Shown: positions 17,235 through 28,396 of the stretch, piece after piece | Numbering within the stretch: the first letter of the stretch is position 1 | Layout of the letters: each line of letters starts with the position of its first letter | Source of the DNA: Salinisphaera orenii subsp. halophila YIM 95161 | Lineage (GTDB): Bacteria; Pseudomonadota; Gammaproteobacteria; Nevskiales; Salinisphaeraceae | Assembly (NCBI RefSeq): GCF_003732545.1 | Contig: NZ_AYKF01000110.1 | Location: 50,286-114,285, forward strand | Length of the DNA: 64,000 nt | Reading direction: 5' to 3' | Position numbers and translations under genes: made by a program | The notes under the pieces: model-generated | The model's input: the letters and a program-made list of their open reading frames with translations, nothing else | Told to the model about the DNA's origin: nothing | The model's database searches: none

Positions 17235-19022
17235 ATGGCGGCGCAGGAAATCAAGGTCCCGGACATCGGCGACTTCGACGCGGTCGAGGTCATCGAGGTC
17301 CTGGTCTCGGCGGGCGACAGCGTCGAGCAGGAACAGGCGCTGATCACGCTCGAGTCCGACAAGGCCACGCTCGAAGTGCCTTCGACCGTGGCCGGTCAGA
17401 TCACCGAAATGAAGGTCTCCGAAGGCGACTCGGTCTCCGAGGGCGACGTCATCGCCCTGGTCGAGGTCGCCGATGAAGACGGCGGCGCGGACGACGCGGA
17501 CGACGACGGCGATGCCGACGCCGGACAAGCCGAGGCGGCCGAGGAATCGGACGAATCGAACGATTCCGCGGACGAGGCCGGCGACGACGCCGCGCCGGCC
17601 GACGATGACGGCGATGACGAAAGCGACGAAGACGCCGGCGGCGGCGAGACCGTCGAGGTCAAGGTGCCGGATATCGGCGACTTCGATTCGGTCGAGGTCA
17701 TCGAAGTGCTGGCCGCCGAAGGCGACGAGGTCCAGCAGGAACAGGCGCTGATCACGCTGGAATCCGACAAGGCCACGCTGGAGGTGCCGTCCACCGCGGC
17801 CGGCCGGATCGTCGCGATGACGGTCTCCGAGGGCGATACCGTCTCCGAAGGCGACGTGATCGCGCAGGTCGAGACCGCGGGCGGCGGCGACAAGGCCGGC
17901 GGCAAGCAGTCCGACGGCGGGCGGTCGAGCGACGACGAGGCCAAGGCGAAGCAATCCGGCACCTCGGAGACGGATCGCGCGAAAAAAGCCGACAGCGCCG
18001 CCGCCGCGGGCGACGGGTCCAACAAGAAGTCCGCCCCGGCGCCGAGCGAGGACGACGGCTCCAGCAAGCTCGCCGACGTCGACGAGGACCGCTTCAACAA
18101 GGCCCACGCCTCGCCCAGCGTGCGCAAGTACGCCCGCGAGCTGGGGGCCGATCTCGGTCGCATCGAGGGCAGCGGCCGCAAGGGCCGCATCCTCGCCGAG
18201 GACGTGCAGCAGTACGTCAAGGACACGCTCAAGCAGGTCCAGGGTAGCGGCGCCTCCGCCGGCGCGGCGGCCCCGGCCGGTGGCGGCGGCGTGCCCGCGC
18301 AGCCGGATATCGACTACAGCCAGTTCGGCGAGGTCGAGACCACCGAGCTGGCGCGCATCCGCAAGCTCTCGGCCAAGGCCGTGCACCGCAACTGGCTACT
18401 GATTCCGCACGTCACCCAGTTCGACACCGCCGACATCACCGAGATGGAGCAATTCCGCCAGGCCAACAAGGACAAGGCCAAGGCGGAGGGCGTCAAGCTC
18501 ACGCCGCTGGCGTTCCTGCTCAAGGCCTCGGCGGCCGCGCTCAAGGCCTTCCCGGATCTCAACAGCTCGCTCACCGCGGACTGCGAGCACCTGGTGCACA
18601 AGCACTACGTGAACATCGCGGTGGCCGTGGACACGCCCAACGGCCTGCTCATGCCGGTCATCAAGGACGTCGACGCCAAGGGCATCTACGACATCGCCCG
18701 CGATCTGGACGACATCAGCGGCCGCGCCCGTGACGGCAAGCTCAAGGGCGACGAGATGAAGGGCGCGAGCTTTTCTGTGTCCAGCCTGGGCGGCGTCGGC
18801 GGGACGGCCTTCACGCCGATCGTGAACAGCCCGGAGGTGGGCATCCTCGGCGTGTCCAAACACAGCTGGCAGCCGGTGTGGAACGGCAGCGAGTTCGAGC
18901 CCCGGCTGATCCTGCCGCTGTCGCTGTCCTACGATCACCGCGTGATTGACGGGGCCAAGGCTGCGCGGATCACCGGGTTCCTCAGCGAGAAGCTCTCGGA
19001 TCTTCGTACGTTGCTTCTTTAA
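17235..19022 (+). CDS. aceF: Dihydrolipoyllysine-residue acetyltransferase, E2 of pyruvate dehydrogenase
   Basis: E2 forms the core of the PDH complex and makes acetyl-CoA. The 595-residue protein has two N-terminal lipoyl domains with lipoyl lysines in ESDKAT at about 43 and 178. A peripheral-subunit-binding domain lies at about 291-328 (ASPSVRKYAREL to GRILAEDV). The C-terminal catalytic domain carries the active-site YDHRVIDG near residue 568. The linker between the lipoyl domains (about 78-138) is extraordinarily Asp/Glu-rich instead of the usual Ala/Pro type. The AAGGA before the ATG supports the start. It is 99 bases after aceE. Confidence 0.97.
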   Translation: MAAQEIKVPDIGDFDAVEVIEVLVSAGDSVEQEQALITLESDKATLEVPSTVAGQITEMKVSEGDSVSEGDVIALVEVADEDGGADDADDDGDADAGQAEAAEESDESNDSADEAGDDAAPADDDGDDESDEDAGGGETVEVKVPDIGDFDSVEVIEVLAAEGDEVQQEQALITLESDKATLEVPSTAAGRIVAMTVSEGDTVSEGDVIAQVETAGGGDKAGGKQSDGGRSSDDEAKAKQSGTSETDRAKKADSAAAAGDGSNKKSAPAPSEDDGSSKLADVDEDRFNKAHASPSVRKYARELGADLGRIEGSGRKGRILAEDVQQYVKDTLKQVQGSGASAGAAAPAGGGGVPAQPDIDYSQFGEVETTELARIRKLSAKAVHRNWLLIPHVTQFDTADITEMEQFRQANKDKAKAEGVKLTPLAFLLKASAAALKAFPDLNSSLTADCEHLVHKHYVNIAVAVDTPNGLLMPVIKDVDAKGIYDIARDLDDISGRARDGKLKGDEMKGASFSVSSLGGVGGTAFTPIVNSPEVGILGVSKHSWQPVWNGSEFEPRLILPLSLSYDHRVIDGAKAARITGFLSEKLSDLRTLLL

Positions 19023-19207
19023 GAGGCCGCGGCCATGGCACTGCAATACGGCGTTGCCGCTCGCTTGTGTAGCGTTGCTACACCGCGCTCACGGCGCCTT
19101 GTCTTGCAGCTCCATGACGCGCGCCGGGCGGTCTGACGTGTGTCGCTTCGATCGCTCGCTTCTTGAACGCATAATCCGGCCGGCCGGCCGGTCAAGGTAA
19201 CTAAACC

Positions 19208-21031
<1,824 letters not shown>

Positions 21032-21040
<9 letters not shown>

Positions 21041-21054
21041 CGTCGCTACTTTTT
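21032..21054. terminator. Bidirectional-looking hairpin over the lpdA stop codon
   Basis: A perfect 10-base inverted repeat (AAAAAGTAGC and GCTACTTTTT) with a 3-base loop includes the lpdA stop codon. The A-run and T-run flanks make it terminator-like in both directions. It is the first of two hairpins after lpdA. Confidence 0.6.
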
Positions 21055-21064
21055 CGAGGTGTAG

Positions 21065-21091
21065 AAGGCCGGCGAGTTCGCCGGCCTTTTT
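21065..21091 (+). terminator. Rho-independent terminator of the PDH operon
   Basis: A GC-rich 10-base stem (AAGGCCGGCG and CGCCGGCCTT) with a 4-base loop is followed by a run of T, 25 bases after the lpdA stop. This is the classic intrinsic terminator layout. Confidence 0.85.
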
Positions 21092-21190
21092 ATCGTCCTC
21101 GCGAACCGGCGACTGAGCAGCCGACATGCGTTTACTTGAGGCCGTGCACGCTCTAGTCTTCAATCATTGAAGAACGAGTGGGCATGCAAC

Positions 21191-21412
21191 ATGAGCGCTA
21201 CGGTCGACAAAATACTGAACGACGCCCTGAGCCTGCCGCCAGCACAGCGTGCCGCGTTGGTCGAGGAACTGCTCTCGAGTCTCGATCGGCCCGATCCCGA
21301 AATTGACAAGCTTTGGGCGCAGGAAGCCGAGTCACGGATCGATATGGCCGATCGTGGCGAGATGCGCTCGATTCCCGCATCGCAGGTGTTGGGCCAAGAC
21401 GATCAGCGTTGA
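21191..21412 (+). CDS. Antitoxin of a RelE/ParE-type module (addiction module component family)
   Basis: A 73-residue protein with the pattern LSLPPAQRAALVEELLSSL and a C-terminal W-A-x-E-A-x-x-R-I region typical of the addiction-module antitoxin family partnered with ParE/RelE-like toxins. Such antitoxins bind and neutralise the toxin and often repress their own promoter. I choose the ATG at 21191; a longer reading from 21167 is less family-like. Its stop codon overlaps the TTG start of the adjacent toxin remnant. Since that toxin is frameshifted, the antitoxin may be relic or may protect against homologous toxins elsewhere. Confidence 0.8.
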   Translation: MSATVDKILNDALSLPPAQRAALVEELLSSLDRPDPEIDKLWAQEAESRIDMADRGEMRSIPASQVLGQDDQR

Positions 21413-21698
21413 ACGTCTACTTCTACGAGGCGGCCGCCGCCGAGTTCGGTGATGCCGTCGATTATTACGACCAGCAATTACCGGGCCTGGGCCGACGGTT
21501 TGCCAAGTGGTGGCTGAAGCCCTGAATCGTATCCAGCAATTTCCAGAGGCGCATTCGCCGATCAGTGACCGCACGCGCCGTTGTCTGGTCAATCGCTTCC
21601 CGTACGGCGTTATCTATCGGCACGATGGCAACACGATCACGGTGGTCGCCGTACCCCATTTGCACCAGCGCCCCGGTTATTGGAAGCCGCGCGTGTGA
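21409..21698 (+). pseudogene. Frameshifted RelE/ParE-family toxin
   Basis: A TTG overlapping the antitoxin stop begins NVYFYEAAAAEFGDAVDYYD, then the frame hits a stop at 21523-21525 just after GLGRRFAK. The conserved remainder (VAEALNRIQQFP, RRCLVNRFPYGVIYR, VVAVPHLHQRPGYW) continues in the next frame to 21698. Together the two parts make one complete ParE/RelE-fold toxin of about 96 residues. The break sits at a GTGGTGG repeat near 21508 and fits loss of a single base. A sequencing error is an alternative, but as read the toxin is inactive. Confidence 0.8.
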
Positions 21699-21998
21699 CG
21701 AAAAGTGCGCGCTTGGCGATGGCAGATTCGACCGTAGGAAACGATGCGCTGTCCTCGGCTTCGTGCGGAGGGTGCCAGATGCAGGTCCTGAATTCCTGCA
21801 TTCACGGCCCTGGATAGGCCGAATAAGAAGGAGCGCACGACCCTTCCCCCGGCCTGTCGAATCAAAGCCGGCCGCGCGCCGGCCTTGTCGTGCCCTCGGC
21901 CCAAAGGCGTAGCAACCGACGCGCGGGGTCTTCCGGCCGGCCGATTCCGCGCGCACACTGAGCGTCATCCGCTCGCCCATCACTCAGGTCACACCGAC
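21699..21998. other. Intergenic spacer with one GC-rich hairpin
   Basis: No convincing gene is visible in these 300 bases. At 21867-21883 a GCCGGC/GCCGGC stem with a 5-base loop, followed by CTTGT, may be a weak terminator. The segment separates the decayed toxin from the SHOCT-domain gene. Confidence 0.4.
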
Positions 21999-22769
21999 AT
22001 GACCGACCCGCAGACCGATTCCGACACCTCGACCGCCACCCTCGCCGACCGTTTCGGCTTCTCCGCCGATGCCGTCCGCCATCTGCGCCACGCCGTCGAA
22101 CAGGGCGGGGGCGACATGGCCATGTTCGACCACCCCGAATTCGCCGGCCCCGGCCAGTGGATGCGCGGCGGGCTCATCATGCTCACCGACGCCAACAACC
22201 ACGGCCTCAAGAGCCGCGTCGACGCCCTCTGCAACGCCCTGTCCGAACAGTTGCGCCGGGCCAATGTGGCGTCGGCCAGCCGTCACCGCCGCATCGACCC
22301 CGATGCCCGCGCATGGGATACCGGCCCGCGCGTGCGAGACCACGGCTGGCCGGCCGAACTGGGCCAGCCGTCGGCCACCGGCACGCAGAACGACCTCGCC
22401 TACGCCTACTTCGACGCCGCGCGGCGGCTCGCCATCCGCGAAAACGGGCAGCTCGCGGTCTACGACACCGGCGAGCACCGCATCAGCGGCGTGGCGCAGT
22501 CGCAGCAGGGCGCGGCGAGCCGGCTCGTGTTCACCAGCCAGCTCGGTGAAGTGCCGCTGGAGCGGCTGACTCGCGTCGACGGCGTTTCAGATGGGGCACC
22601 GGCGGAAGCGCCAGCCGCTGCCGAACCCCTGCCGCAGGCCGCGTCCGCGCCCAGCGACAGTGCCGGGATTCTGGATGCGATCGAGCGGCTCGGCGAACTG
22701 CACCGGAAGGGGCTGCTGACCGACGGCGAGTTCGCATCCAAGAAGCAGGAGTTGCTGGCGCGGCTGTGA
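21999..22769 (+). CDS. SHOCT domain-containing protein of unknown function
   Basis: A 256-residue soluble protein with no signal peptide or membrane helix. The last 35 residues (ILDAIERLGELHRKGLLTDGEF to KQELLARL) form a SHOCT short C-terminal domain, usually an oligomerisation or interaction tail. An Ala/Pro-rich linker (about 195-220) precedes it. The N-terminal 190 residues contain LMLTDANNHGLKSRVDALCNAL-like and LVFTSQLGEVPLERLTR segments that I do not recognise as a named domain. The ATG at 21999 gives a compact start; upstream in-frame codons look non-coding. It stands alone at the edge of the accessory region. Confidence 0.7.
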   Translation: MTDPQTDSDTSTATLADRFGFSADAVRHLRHAVEQGGGDMAMFDHPEFAGPGQWMRGGLIMLTDANNHGLKSRVDALCNALSEQLRRANVASASRHRRIDPDARAWDTGPRVRDHGWPAELGQPSATGTQNDLAYAYFDAARRLAIRENGQLAVYDTGEHRISGVAQSQQGAASRLVFTSQLGEVPLERLTRVDGVSDGAPAEAPAAAEPLPQAASAPSDSAGILDAIERLGELHRKGLLTDGEFASKKQELLARL

Positions 22770-22829
22770 GTGGTCGCTGACATCCGCGTATGCCACTTAT
22801 GAATTTAGCTCCACGTAGAGCACCCCGAC

Positions 22830-23200
22830 CTAGAGATGCACATCATTCATGGGATAGGCACGAAATCGCTCTTGCCATAGATGGCTGCGCCAGTTTTCCC
22901 GAAATTTGACGTAGCGCGTATAGCGTCGATGCGCCTCGCCAAGCGCCGCCCGCGGACCGTCGGTGTGTCTTGGCTGGAGGATGAAGTGCACATGATTCGG
23001 TATGAGAGGCAGTAAGCGATCACCGCCGTACAGGCTTTTGTTGCGGAATCATCGATCAGCTTGAGATAGACCCGATGGTCCTAGTCTTCGAAGGAGATCA
23101 GCTGGCGGCTGTTGCGGCGCTGGGTAAAGTGATCGGGTGTGTTGGGTAGTGTGACGCGAGCTAGGCGGCCATAAGCGTGTTTCAGGTGAATAAGGAACTG
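22830..23200 (-). pseudogene. Decayed REP-associated tyrosine transposase (Y1/HUH family)
   Basis: Reading the minus strand, a broken RAYT protein can be pieced together. It starts with an N-terminal GRLARVTLPNTPDHFTQRRN-like segment and QLISFED, then an in-frame TAG, then DHRVYLKLIDDS. A two-base shift follows, then IPNHVHFILQP, which holds the HUH-type His-x-His. Next come RRYTRYVKFRENW with the likely catalytic Tyr, and a C-terminal HLWQERFRAYPMNDVHL before a stop at 22830. REP-associated transposases mobilise or maintain small palindromic repeats. The stop and the frameshift show it is inactive. The left and right limits are approximate. Confidence 0.8.
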
Positions 23201-23466
23201 AGTACGGGGTTGAGTATACCGTCCCTGAATGGCTCGAATGGCCCAGGCTAACGTCCCGCAAATAGCCGAACGGGTCAGGCAGATGTGGAGGTAACTACGC
23301 TGCACCCAGCGTAAAGCAAAACAACAGTTGCTCTCTTTTAGCGCAGTGTTTGCTTTTGGTGTTGCGTTATGCTAGCCGACGTGCCAAAATCAAGGTGGCC
23401 CTGCCGCACGCGAAGTCTCAAGCGGTGCTTGAGATACGTCCTTTGACATAGCGTGCGCGGGGCTAT

Positions 23467-24309
23467 TTATTTTTTCTTGGCCGCAGCCGGGTTTATAGCC
23501 GCATTATTTGGCATAAAAAGCCAATGTCTATACGGGTGGTCCCATTTTTTTGTGGCATCCCCTTCGGTTCCTGTTGATATTCCGACATTAAAATTGGGAT
23601 AAATATCACGAATTCGCCGGTTAATTTGTTTGTAAAGCTTTTCCTTGGCAATAGTTTTCTTTCCGCGGCGAGTTTTCCCTGCAGGCTTTTGCAGATGTTT
23701 GTCATTGAGGCGAAACTGGATAGATCCCAGAATTAGGTCGATACACTGAAGTAAAATATGGTCTTTCGAGTCGACTTCAGCTAATTGATTTCGAGATAGG
23801 ATCACTCCCGCCTCTGAGAATTGTTTATTACGATTTAAGTTGGCTATATAATCCTTAAACTGTTCGCATTTTTCTCTCGTATCTGGCAGCTGGTCAAAAT
23901 GTATTCTCAGGCCGACTCTTGAATCAGATTCTTTTGCAGCATGCGTTAAACCAAATGCGTGTTTAATAAATTGATAGTAGAGTAGGAAGTATTCATTTTG
24001 TTTTTGTTCTTTGCTGAGGCCGACGGCAGCGAAGTATTTTTGTGTAAACATAATGCGTACTTTTATAAGATCTTTTTCGATAAAATCGAACAGAAAATCT
24101 ATAAAAGCTAAGTAATTATTTAGAAAAAACGGCGTGACCTTTTGCCATTTGAGCTCTCCCGTGAACCCGAGCTCGGTTTTTTTATCGGCTAACTCTTGGA
24201 TACATGTCTCAAGGTCTTGCGATCTTATGAGAAGACCACCGTAAAAGTTAGCGAAATGTGGTCCGTCTTTATCTCATTCATCGCAGTATAAGATAAGCTC
24301 TTTAGACAT
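23467..24309 (-). pseudogene. DUF3800-family protein interrupted by an in-frame stop
   Basis: From the ATG at 24307-24309 the minus strand reads MSKELILYCDE, then a TGA at 24274-24276, then DKDGPHFANFYGG onward in the same frame to 23467. That is 280 codons in all. DUF3800 proteins begin with a conserved Y-x-DES(G/D) motif of nuclease-like acidic residues; here the Ser codon TCA has become TGA by one base. The remaining frame is intact for more than 250 codons (LLQCIDLILGSIQFR near the C-terminus is also family-like). A product restarting at the ATG at 24051 would have 194 residues and lack the motif. Base composition is strongly AT-rich, suggesting transfer. Confidence 0.75.
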
Positions 24310-24677
24310 AAGATGATACGGAGTGCTGTAATGCAGGAGCCGTTTACGAATTCTTGAGTAAATAGTTCGTGTTAAGCGCTGCTTGGCCCTATTAAAGTAG
24401 GGAACCCGAGGACAGCATACCTATCCAGACATTGAGCAGGAAGGGAAGCAGGGTCTAGTTGGACTCGACTTCCGAGTGCACCGGAGCCGATGGAGTGAAG
24501 GACTTCAAGTGGCGAGCGATAAGCGAGGCACTTTATTGGCCGATTGTTTAACTTCTAGACTACGACAGCGCATTTAGGGTCACGTCGTGCATTTTGCATT
24601 CGCAGCGATAAGTCACGATCTTTCATGCGCGAATTGCCGTAGTATGGCGCCCAGATTTCATTAAAGCAGGACCGACT
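24310..24677. other. AT-rich spacer upstream of ppiC
   Basis: These 368 bases are of mixed composition and hold no supportable gene. The right end should carry the ppiC promoter (a TAGTAT -10-like hexamer near 24643). The rest looks like degraded accessory DNA continuing from the DUF3800 region. Confidence 0.4.
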
Positions 24678-24956
24678 ATGGCCGAAGCCAGCGCCCGCCA
24701 CATCCTCGTTGAAGACGAGGCCCAATGCATCGAACTCAAGGAACGGATCGAGAACGGGGATGATTTCGCGGAGATCGCGCGTGCGCACTCGACGTGCCCG
24801 TCCGGCCGCCAGGGCGGCGATCTCGGCACGTTCGGCCCCGGCCAGATGGTGCCGGCGTTCGACGAGGTGGTGTTCAGCGCGCCGCTGAACGAGGTGCAGG
24901 GGCCGGTGAAGACGCAGTTCGGGTATCACTTGCTGGAGGTGACCGGGCGCGGATAG
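24678..24956 (+). CDS. ppiC: Peptidyl-prolyl cis-trans isomerase, parvulin type
   Basis: A 92-residue single-domain parvulin that speeds proline isomerisation in the cytoplasm. Family signatures ASARHILVEDE, FAEIARAHSTCPSG, GGDLGTFGPGQMVPAFDEVVF and TQFGYHLLEV are all present. The length matches the free-standing PpiC of enterobacteria. GC content is back to the chromosomal level, so this gene marks the right edge of the AT-rich island. Confidence 0.93.
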   Translation: MAEASARHILVEDEAQCIELKERIENGDDFAEIARAHSTCPSGRQGGDLGTFGPGQMVPAFDEVVFSAPLNEVQGPVKTQFGYHLLEVTGRG

Positions 24957-25066
24957 CGTCGGATTGGGCCGCGGGTGCCGCGACTGTTCGGCTTGCCCGA
25001 TGAGCGCGGGTCGGATTGAGCGTCGTGCTTTGATGCGGCTTGGGGTTTCGCGCTGATGCGCGACTC

Positions 25067-25094
25067 CCTTTCATTTGCTTGTCCAAACGAAAGG
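25067..25094. repeat. Hairpin, left part of a repeat split by the IS110 element
   Basis: An 11-base inverted repeat (CCTTTCATTTG with CAAACGAAAGG, one mismatch) with a 6-base loop. It is followed by AAGCA, after which the IS begins. On the far side of the IS, AAAAGGAAAAGACACCC resumes at about 26254. Joining the two sides gives a continuous purine-rich sequence, which suggests this is the left fragment of the hairpin-rich repeat at 26254-26640. Confidence 0.55.
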
Positions 25095-25098
25095 AAGC

Positions 25099-26253
<1,155 letters not shown>

Positions 26254-26749
26254 AAAAGGAAAAGACACCCGGGTTGCACGCCGGCGCGAAGCGCCGGTCC
26301 ACTGCGATGCTCGCATCGAAGGGATGCGGCAGAACTCGGGCCGCTGCGCGGCCCTCAGACAGGCTGCCGCATGAAGCGGCCCTTCGATGCTGCGCTTCTC
26401 GCCGCTCCACACGGGACCCGAATACAGACGACCAGGCAACAGCCAGACCGCACTTTTCTATGTAGGACCTGCGTTCAATCCCTTGGGCGTAGCGCTGAGC
26501 AGCGAAGGCCGCAAGCGGATCAAGACAGCCGGATGTTTGAGCGTAGCGAGTTTCCGGCTGTCCCGCTTGCGGCCGCAGCCGCGCAGGGCACCGATGCGCA
26601 GCATCGGCGCAAGACAGGGTGCCTTTTGAATAACAAGGCACGCATGTGGGCAAGCAAATATAAGAGCGCGAAACCCCGGTTGGCTTGGCGGAATCAGCTG
26701 GCTATTGCGCTCGCCAGCGCTACACGCACCAATGCAACGAGCGCACGGG
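26254..26749. repeat. Array of strong hairpins, probable repeat element
   Basis: Several perfect inverted repeats follow one another. CCGGCGC/GCGCCGG with a GAA loop lies at 26281-26297. A nested structure spans 26313-26390: GCATCGAAGGG with CCCTTCGATGC, inside it ATGCGGCAG with CTGCCGCAT, and at the core GGGCCGC with GCGGCCC. GGCCGCAAGCGG with CCGCTTGCGGCC, enclosing GACAGCCGGA with TCCGGCTGTC, lies at about 26508-26575. CCGATGC/GCATCGG follows at about 26593-26610. One reading frame crosses the region, but its composition follows the palindromes, so I treat the segment as noncoding. It could be a structured RNA or a repetitive palindromic element. Confidence 0.65.
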
Positions 26750-27373
26750 CTACGCCTCGTCGGCATCCAGGCCCAGCCGCCCGTGGAGCCGCGCATCGAG
26801 CTCGGCCAGATCCGCATCGGCGTCCTGCGGCCAGTCCACTGCCAGCGTGACGCCTTCGGCGTGGTAGCGGGCGTCCACGATCTCGCCTTCGTGTTCGGCC
26901 AGCCAGCCGCGGGCGGGCTGTTCGTCGGCGAAGTTCAGGCCGAGCGAGACGCGGCGGCGCGGGATGTATTCGCGTGTCGGCAGGTCCGCGAGCAGCGCGG
27001 TCACGGTCTGGCCGTAGGCGCGTGCCAGGCCGCCGGTGCCGAGCTTGGTGCCGCCGAAATAACGGATGACCACGCAGACGACGCGGCCGAGGCCGCTGCC
27101 CGCCAGCACCTGATACATGGGCCGGCCGGCGGTGCCGCCGGGCTCGCCGTCGTCGGCAAAGCCGATGGCCTGGTCGTCGTCCGGCGCGCCGGCGATGTAG
27201 GCGAAACAGTGGTGCGAGGCCTCCGGGTGGTGCCGGCGCGCGAGCGCGACCAGCCGCTGGGCGTCGTCGATGCCGTCGACGGCCGCGCACCAGCCGATGA
27301 AGCGGCTTTTCTGCACGTCGAGCGTGGCGGTGTGCGGCGCGTCGACGCTCGCGGCGGGCATGGCATGGCGCAT
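26750..27373 (-). CDS. YigZ/IMPACT family protein
   Basis: The 207-residue protein carries the IMPACT-family core (KSRFIGWCAAV, ASHHCFAYIAG, DDGEPGGTAGRPM, RYFGGTKLGTGGLARAYG) and a C-terminal DUF1949-type half. YigZ homologues are linked to translation or peptide metabolism, but their exact role is unproven. I use the ATG at 27373, preceded by GGAGA at a good distance; the longer upstream reading has no family similarity. It ends within the hairpin-rich region. Sure of family, unsure of function. Confidence 0.9.
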   Translation of the reverse strand: MRHAMPAASVDAPHTATLDVQKSRFIGWCAAVDGIDDAQRLVALARRHHPEASHHCFAYIAGAPDDDQAIGFADDGEPGGTAGRPMYQVLAGSGLGRVVCVVIRYFGGTKLGTGGLARAYGQTVTALLADLPTREYIPRRRVSLGLNFADEQPARGWLAEHEGEIVDARYHAEGVTLAVDWPQDADADLAELDARLHGRLGLDADEA

Positions 27374-27675
27374 CGGGTCTCCGTCCGGCGGGCCCGGCCG
27401 CCCGGCGGGTCGGGCGCCGGCGGGTTTCGGGCAGTGCTCGGCGTTGATGCTATCGGTTTCGGGCGGGGCCCTGGGCGCTCGGCCGTGGACGGCCGATGTG
27501 CGCCGATCGGCGGGCACGGGCGCCGATGAGGCCGCGTCCCGCGTCGGCGGGTCTTACAGTGCGGCCACGGGCGCGTGCCGGCCCGGCCATTATTCCGCGG
27601 CCGATCCGGGACTTGCGCGGTCTGGCGCGGACCTTGCTGGACGCACGGCCTCATGCCGCGAAACGAGGGGCTGTC
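27374..27675. other. Divergent spacer between the yigZ-like and LprI-like genes
   Basis: About 300 GC-rich bases hold the 5-prime regions of two divergent genes. I see no further gene, clear promoter hexamers or repeats. Confidence 0.4.
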
Positions 27676-28110
27676 ATGAAGGGATGGGTGGCACTGGTGC
27701 TGCTGGGGTTCGTGGGTTTTGCGACCGCCGGGATCGTGAATCCGGATGTCCCGAACCACGTCGGCGCGTTTCACGAACGCATGGCCGCGTATCAGCAGCG
27801 GATTCTGGACGGGCGGACGACGTTGTCGATGGACCAGGCCTCGGGGAGCATGGCCGAGGCGCTCGACGACGAATTGAACGAGGCGTACCGCCGGGTGATG
27901 GCGCGGCTGTCGGAGCCGCAGCAGGCGGCACTGCGCGCCTCGCAGCGCCAATGGCTGGACTACCGTGACGCCGAGTACGCCTTTCTGAACCAGACCTTCA
28001 CACGACAGGTCTACGGCAGCTCTTACGCCCTCGCCCTGACCGGCGCCCGGAACGCCCTGGTCTACGAGCGTGCCGAGGAACTGTGGGGGTATCTCGAGCA
28101 GCTGTACTAG
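27676..28110 (+). CDS. Lysozyme-inhibitor LprI/DUF1311 family exported protein
   Basis: A 144-residue protein with a signal peptide (MKGWVALVLLGFVGFATAG). The body fits the DUF1311/LprI family: ELNEAYRRVMARL, PQQAALRASQRQWLDYRDAEYAF. LprI of mycobacteria inhibits lysozyme; most bacterial members are uncharacterised envelope proteins. The two or more Cys typical of many members are not visible here, so folding may not depend on disulfides. No operon partner is evident. Confidence 0.8.
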   Translation: MKGWVALVLLGFVGFATAGIVNPDVPNHVGAFHERMAAYQQRILDGRTTLSMDQASGSMAEALDDELNEAYRRVMARLSEPQQAALRASQRQWLDYRDAEYAFLNQTFTRQVYGSSYALALTGARNALVYERAEELWGYLEQLY

Positions 28111-28396
28111 CCGCAGGGCGTGGGTTCGCGGGTGCCGGCGCGACCCGGTCGTTCATCTCTGCCGACGGTGTCCGGTCCGGGCGGCGCGTGGCGCCGACGG
28201 CGAGGCCGCGCGGGCAGGCGGCGTCCGATACAGATTCACGCATCAAGGCATGGATGCGGCACGCGGCGACATGCGCTGCGGCCCCGCGCGGCCATCCGGT
28301 TGCCGGGTCGTCTTGACACATCTACCGGACGTCGGGAACGTTATTTTCAGTACATGACCCCGGTCGCGCGGCTCGCGACCCGCTGGAGCCCGACCC

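Noticed and set aside
24274..24276. Selenocysteine reading of the TGA in the DUF3800 gene
   Set aside because: The family has Ser there, one base away, and there is no visible SECIS element or selenium gene.
28313..28346. TTGACA promoter before the SMP-30 gene
   Set aside because: No -10 hexamer at 16-18 bases; the nearest TTATTT is 22 bases away.
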